Source: Aquatica leii (lineage: Eukaryota; Arthropoda; Insecta; Coleoptera; Lampyridae). From it: DNA of 64,000 bases. This document shows positions 60,170 through 64,000 of the stretch, piece by piece. Position 1 is the first letter of the stretch. Every line of letters starts with the position of its first letter. The DNA is taken from assembly GCA_035610365.1 (NCBI GenBank), contig CM069432.1, forward strand, positions 21,514,354 to 21,578,353. Reading direction: 5' to 3'. The notes under the pieces were generated by a model. It saw only the letters and a program-made list of their open reading frames with translations, searched no databases and was not told where the DNA came from. The position numbers and the translations under genes are program-made.

Positions 60170-60739
60170 ATCTAATTAAGTAGATCAATTCCAACCAATT
60201 TCAGAAAAACGTAAGTTTGAATCAACAAATTGTTTTATTTGAGAGAAAGTTATATCAATATTCCTATGCATTACAATTTTATCCTTTCTGTCGTATTACT
60301 TTTAAACTTATCCAAGTAATGAGCATATTTCTTTTACTACCTGAATGCCCTTTATTTTGAATAACTAAAGTGATCTTTGTAACAAATATTTTATACGCAT
60401 ATTTTACATTTATATATGTATGTATGTACGTAAAAATTCAATTCAAATTATTTCTGTATTGTAAATGCCATTTGGTTTTCTTCACTTTCAGCGAGTCGCT
60501 GTGAATTGACCTTGCATAGTATATTATTTTACTTGCAGCTGCATTGCTTATCGTGTACGATTGAATCATTCAATATCGTTTCACTTTGGGTGCAAGAATT
60601 CTATTTATCTATTATTAAGTGCATGTTTTTTTTGTTTGTCGCACATATTTTAGTTTTCACCGTTTCACTGTAACGATAAGAATTTATCTTGTGTTATTTA
60701 TTTCGCATTATAGTTAATAATTCTTAATTGATTTAAACA

Positions 60740-63700
60740 ATGGCAGAAGTTGCCAAAAAGCATCGTTCTCAATTAAAATCAAAGCTGACTCGGTTTCAAA
60801 CTTTTTTGTTAAAAATTGCTAATCTCAATATCAATGATATTTCAGACGAACAAATTAAAGAAATTAAAAGTCGTTTAGACGCTAATCTTTCGCTGTTATC
60901 TCAATTTGAACAAATTCAATCTGAAATTATCATTTCGACTGAAGACGAGGATGCTGAAAGCGAGTATCACATTGAATTTGAGTATAATTATTACTTAGCC
61001 GTTTCTAAAGCTCAAACGTTGTTAGACAAGCTACAAGCTAAATCAAATAACATCGATCTTATTTCCTCAAATACCTGGCGATCAGAAAATTCAATAGAAT
61101 TTTCAAACAAAAGTTTAACGTTTAACTTACCAAAAATTTCTATTCCAAAATTTTCCGGTGAACTAGAAACTTGGCTCGAATTTCGAGAAATATTTAATAG
61201 TTTAATCCACATGAATGAAAACCTTAATGACATCCAAAGACTGCATTATTTAAAGTCCAGTTTAGTTGGGGCCGCATCTCAAGTAGTTAAGTCCTTACAA
61301 TTTTCTTCTTGTAACTACAAAATTGCTTGGCAATCAATCTGTGCTAGATACGATCAACCACGAATGTTGATAAGAAACCATCTAAAGTCTATTTTGGATT
61401 CAGATCCTTGTATCAAAGAATCCGCTACCAAATTGCGCAATTTTTCCGACGCTTTGTTTAAACATATAACAGCTTTAAAATCTCTTGCAACTGAGGAGCA
61501 ATTATTTGAAATAATGATTATCCATATCATGTCAGGAAAACTAGACTCCACTACGTCCCGGGAGTGGGAAACTCTTAGGAACAACTCCAGTTCGGATTTG
61601 CCATCTCTTTCTGAGTTCAAGACTTTTCTTACAAATACAGCCAATCTTTTAGATAGTCTACCTTCCAAACCTCCATCAAAGATTGCGCGAGAAAAATCAA
61701 AACCTAATTTTTCTAAATCATTTGTGGTGAACGCATATCCATGTGCTTTTTGCAAAGATTTACACTCTTTGAGCTCATGTGATACATTTTTAAAATTATC
61801 TTCCCAACAAAGGTTATCCAAAACCAAACAACTAAAGCTGTGTATAAACTGTCTTCATAGAGGGCATTTTCTGCCACAGTGTTCGTCAAAGTATACTTGC
61901 CGCATTTGCAAAAAAAAGCATCACTCTCTTCTACATGCTGCACCTTCTTGTGTTGTCGATTCTCAAGTGCAGACGGATGGTCTCGCAAATGTTGAAACGC
62001 CTGGACCATCTCAATCAGTCACAACATTATGCGCAAATGCATTTCAAGTTTTATTGCCTACTGCGTCTGGTCAAATTCTTGATTCTGGCGGTAGACCGCA
62101 CTCTGTTCGAATTTTGCTTGACTCAGGTTCTCAATCGAATTTTATTCGAACTTCTCTTTGCAAAAAACTCAATGTGCGTATCTATGACGCTAATTTCGTT
62201 GTTACTGGAATAAGCAATTCCACCTCTCGCATAAACTCAAAATGTGACGTAATAGTACGTTTGAATTATTCCAAGTTTCAAGTTTCACTCCCTTGCTTGA
62301 TCATGGATGAAATAACTGGCGTAACGCCCAGCTCTCGTGTTGATTGGAATATCTTGCAGATTCCATCGAATATTCAGTTATCTGACCCCCGATTTAATGA
62401 GCCTGGCGAGATAGATCTTTTAATTGGTTCCTCGCAGTTTTTCAATCTGTTATGTGTGGGTCAAATTTATTTAGGTTCTAATCTACCGATTCCGCAAAAA
62501 ACTAGACTTGGGTGGGTTCTTTCTGGTTCTACAAGCCCCCTAGTATTTACCCAAACGCAATGCAACGTCAGTATCAAAGATGATCTTTCTGGTTTAATTT
62601 CGAAATTTTGGGAACTTGAAGGTTATCCTGTCGAGAAAGTTTATTCACCCGAAGAAAATGCGTGCGAAACTCATTTTCAAAATACTTTTCGTAGAAATGC
62701 CGATGGTAGGTTTGTCGTTTCTATTCCTTTAAAACAATCAAGCGAGGTTCTTGGAGATTCATTTCATGTTGCTCAGAAAAGATTTTTATCTCTCGAACGT
62801 CGATTTCATCATAATCCAGAACTTTTAAAGCACTATACTTTGTTTATGCAAGAATATCAAAATTTAGGACATATGTCCCTCTCAAAATCCCAATCTTCTG
62901 AACAATCGTATTACCTTTCTCATCATGGAGTAATAAAGGAAGGGAGCTTGACAACAAAACTCCGTGTCGTCTTTAATGGATCTTCTCCCACATCTTCGGG
63001 TCATTCGCTCAATGATATTCAAATGGTTGGTCCAACCATTCAACAGGATCTATTCTCGATTCTGATTCGCTTTCGTAAGCATACCTATGTTGTGTCTGCC
63101 GACATTGAAAAAATGTATCGGCAAATATTGATTGATCCCATTCAAAGGTATCTTCAAAAAATTATGTGGAGATCCTCACCGTCAGAATCTCTCCAGGTTT
63201 TTGATTTAAATACCGTCACCTATGGTACGGCTTCTGCCTCGTTTCTAGCTATTCGTTGCTTGCATCAACTTGGCGTAGAATGTGAGATCACTAAACCACT
63301 AATTTCTCAAATAATTAAATCCGATTTTTATGTGGATGACTGGTGCTGACAACTTAGACGACGCTCGGAATATTTGCTCGGAAATTGCGCGTGTTTTACG
63401 AAAAGGATGTTTTAATCTTCGAAAATGGATATCTAACAATCCTAATGTTCTTGCAGAAGTTCCTACTTCAGAACTGCACCCGGGTATTTTAGATCTTGGG
63501 TCTCATGATCACACTAGCACTCTTGGTCTGGGTTGGTCATTCCAAACGGACACTTTCATTTTTACTATATCTTAATTAACTGCCAAAAAGGTGACAAAAA
63601 GATCTATGTTTTCTGAAATTTTGCAGATATTTGACCCGTTGGGGCTACTTTCTCCTTGCACAGTCGGTGCAAAGATCCTTTTACAACAGTTGTGGTTGGA

Positions 63701-64000
63701 AAAATTGTCGTGGGACGACTTTATTCCTAACGATGTCTTATCAAAGTGGTGTTCATATCGTAATGATTTAATTATCCTCAATGATTTGAAAATTTCTAGA
63801 TACGTCTTATGTAAAGATGCAACTGACGTTCAGCTTCATGGGCTCTGCGATGCCTCAATGTACGCCTACGGAGCCTGCATATATGTCAGATCTATTGATC
63901 AAACTGGTCTTATGCAGTCACACCTTTTGTGCTCAAAGACCAAGGTTTCGCCCTTAAAACCTACTACCATTCCAAGGCTCGAATTATGCGCCGCTGCTCT
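60740..64000 (+). pseudogene. BEL/Pao gag-pol polyprotein, 5' part, nearly intact
   Basis: An ATG at 60740 opens an 869-codon frame ending at 63347-63349. In order: an N-terminal coiled region; the BEL/Pao gag domain (DUF1759 type, about residues 130-290, IPKFSGELETWLEFREIF); a zinc knuckle C368-C371-H376-C381 and a second Cys/His cluster C387-C390-H394; an aspartic protease with DSG at 461-463; and the Pao-type reverse transcriptase with RVVFNGSS (from 742), the first catalytic Asp at 788 (SADIEKMYRQI) and YVDD at 864-867. A small deletion just after YVDD shifts the frame. The second frame (TGADNLDDARNIC...) continues past one stop at 63573-63575 through the linker (SEILQIFDPLGLLSPCTV) and RNase-H-like start (GLCDASMYAYGACIY) to the window edge. 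Integrase should lie beyond 64000. Confidence 0.92.

Noticed and set aside
61012..62213. Frames on both strands inside the BEL/Pao polyprotein region
   Set aside because: They overlap the continuous 869-codon frame with clear domains and show no motif of their own.
1..64000. CRISPR array, operon or other prokaryotic system
   Set aside because: No regularly spaced repeats, no dense coding; the content is eukaryotic transposable elements.

Overview
The window is an AT-rich stretch of an arthropod genome, most likely an insect. I infer this from the transposon mix: Jockey-type and APE-type LINEs, a Penelope-like element, BEL/Pao with a tRNA-Tyr primer site, Ty3/gypsy elements, long-TIR mariners and hAT MITEs. 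I found no host protein-coding gene, tRNA or rRNA that I can defend. Nearly every recognisable reading frame belongs to a mobile element, and almost all of them are broken. Species cannot be fixed from this sequence.

Layout. 1-1.2 kb: the 3' end of a Jockey-like LINE. 1.2-5.6 kb: AT-rich sequence without genes. 5.6-9.9 kb: a dispersed repeat split by a Penelope-like element (9-bp target duplication), which is itself split by a solo LTR (4-bp duplication). 9.9-12.9 kb: featureless apart from a perfect hairpin. 12.9-21.4 kb: two diverged direct repeats that may be old LTRs, a hAT MITE (8-bp duplication), an antisense mariner-like pseudogene, and a mariner with about 380-bp inverted repeats interrupted by a solo LTR. 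21.4-22.9 kb: a gypsy gag-protease-RT remnant. 22.9-29.9 kb: a large inverted pair of an unidentified repeat around a 3.3-kb spacer that holds a direct repeat and a palindromic MITE. 30.9-35.6 kb: a complete-length antisense LINE with a 15-bp target duplication. 38.1-43.9 kb: another copy of the 5.6-kb repeat, carrying heat-shock-element arrays, followed by an antisense gypsy. 44.7-45.2 kb: a second hAT MITE. 48.0-51.7 kb: a LINE fragment split by a solo LTR that is split by another solo LTR. 51.9-55.9 kb: an antisense gypsy pol split by a solo LTR. 56.8-59.2 kb: a solo LTR holding a gag-only, internally deleted LTR element. 59.3-59.8 kb: a mariner-like remnant. 59.8-64.0 kb: the 5' half of a BEL/Pao element with a long, nearly intact polyprotein frame that runs off the window.

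The most informative feature is a set of six solo LTRs of one superfamily (TGTTAC...GTAACA ends, 1.2-1.5 kb). Every one has a perfect 4-bp target duplication, so the insertion order can be read directly. Three structural types are present. Type B has a C-like 5' half joined to an A-like 3' half, which suggests recombination between element lineages. None of the three types has its internal region in the window.

Read as a whole, the window records many rounds of insertion and LTR-LTR recombination. No functional gene cluster or host pathway is visible.
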